14,614 bases of DNA from an uncultured bacterium (GTDB lineage Bacteria; Actinomycetota; Coriobacteriia; Coriobacteriales; Coriobacteriaceae): contig CAJMPM010000009.1 of assembly GCA_905215225.1 (NCBI GenBank), positions 1 to 14,614 of the forward strand, written 5' to 3'. Under the pieces are notes generated by a model. The model did not search any database and was not told the DNA's origin. It saw only the letters and a program-made list of their open reading frames with translations. A program made the position numbers and the translations under genes. Below, piece by piece: positions 14,315 through 14,614 of this stretch; the first letter of the stretch is position 1; each line of letters opens with the position of its first letter.

Positions 14315-14614
14315 TGAGCACACCTCCAGCACGAAAGCTCACGAGAGCGTAAATCAATACCGATAGACAACTGGCTGCCGCGCCATATCCCAGAAGCGTC
14401 AGCTGCCCCATATCGCTATACCCAAGGGCACATCCGACCCCAAGGTACGGCCCCGGAAGAAAGAAGATCCATCGCAAGGACGGTATGGGCGTCTGAAGGT
14501 AAGTTCCGTAGAGCGTCAAGCTCATAACAAATCCAATAATTATCGCAGCCCCGCTCAATACAGCGCTGCCTGTAATCCGATAGATGGTCGTCGTCTCCAA
14601 CGCAACCGATATCA
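14298..14614 (-). CDS. Small membrane protein or C-terminal part of a membrane protein, cut by the window edge
   Basis: The frame is open to the right edge, so the N-terminus lies outside. A TTG at 14600 is the first possible start inside but has no ribosome binding site, so the gene most likely begins further right. The visible ~105 residues hold three hydrophobic segments (SAVLSGAAIIIGFVMSLTLYG; WIFFLPGPYLGVGCALGY; LTLLGYGAAASCLSVLIYALVSF). The last codons contain the ribosome binding site and start of the downstream membrane gene. It is probably a sister permease subunit, as in ABC-2 systems with two unequal membrane proteins, with an ATPase gene expected further upstream. The family is not recognised. 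Confidence 0.55.
   Translation of the reverse strand, partial: ISVALETTTIYRITGSAVLSGAAIIIGFVMSLTLYGTYLQTPIPSLRWIFFLPGPYLGVGCALGYSDMGQLTLLGYGAAASCLSVLIYALVSFRAGGVLNGSSD

Overview
The window looks like chromosomal DNA from a high-GC gut actinobacterium of the class Coriobacteriia, most likely Collinsella or a close relative. This is an inference from base composition, short operon spacing, strong GGAGG-type ribosome binding sites and gene content; no rRNA or other marker gene is present to settle it.

Layout, left to right. The 3' part of an SF1 helicase with a RecB-family nuclease domain (AddA-like) enters from the left edge on the + strand. It converges on a minus-strand block at a hairpin that can serve as terminator for both sides. 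The minus block, in reading direction (right to left), is: an HD-domain protein, a PF06541/CmpB-like membrane protein directly behind it, the ammonium channel AmtB, a P-II signal protein of GlnK type, and a Cof-type HAD phosphatase. AmtB and the P-II protein form the classic ammonium uptake/sensing pair. Two tandem 16-bp direct repeats lie upstream of amtB, and a large imperfect inverted repeat separates amtB from glnK.

Divergent from the HD gene is a + strand gene for a thiamine-diphosphate enzyme of the DXS family. By an ungapped comparison with E. coli DXS recalled from memory it keeps the thiamine-diphosphate machinery but lacks three acceptor-binding residues (Arg420, Asp427, Arg478), so it is probably a DXS-like paralogue with another substrate. 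It ends in a strong intrinsic terminator. The next ~450 bp hold no gene, but contain an array of three ~81-bp units built on a 17-bp inverted repeat, a second hairpin repeat, and a good sigma70-type promoter.

That promoter drives a polar amino acid ABC importer operon: a Tat-type lipoprotein binding protein, two membrane subunits overlapping by 4 bp, and an ATPase, followed after 52 bp by a class I glutamine-amidotransferase-like peptidase C26 (PuuD-like). A GC-rich hairpin closes this unit. Together with AmtB and GlnK, the window is rich in nitrogen acquisition functions: ammonium uptake and sensing, glutamate/glutamine-type uptake, and gamma-glutamyl hydrolysis.

The last ~1.1 kb has clearly lower GC. 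It carries two overlapping minus-strand membrane protein genes that resemble ABC-2-type permease subunits of peptide export or lantibiotic immunity systems. The upstream one runs off the right edge. They look like recently acquired accessory genes.
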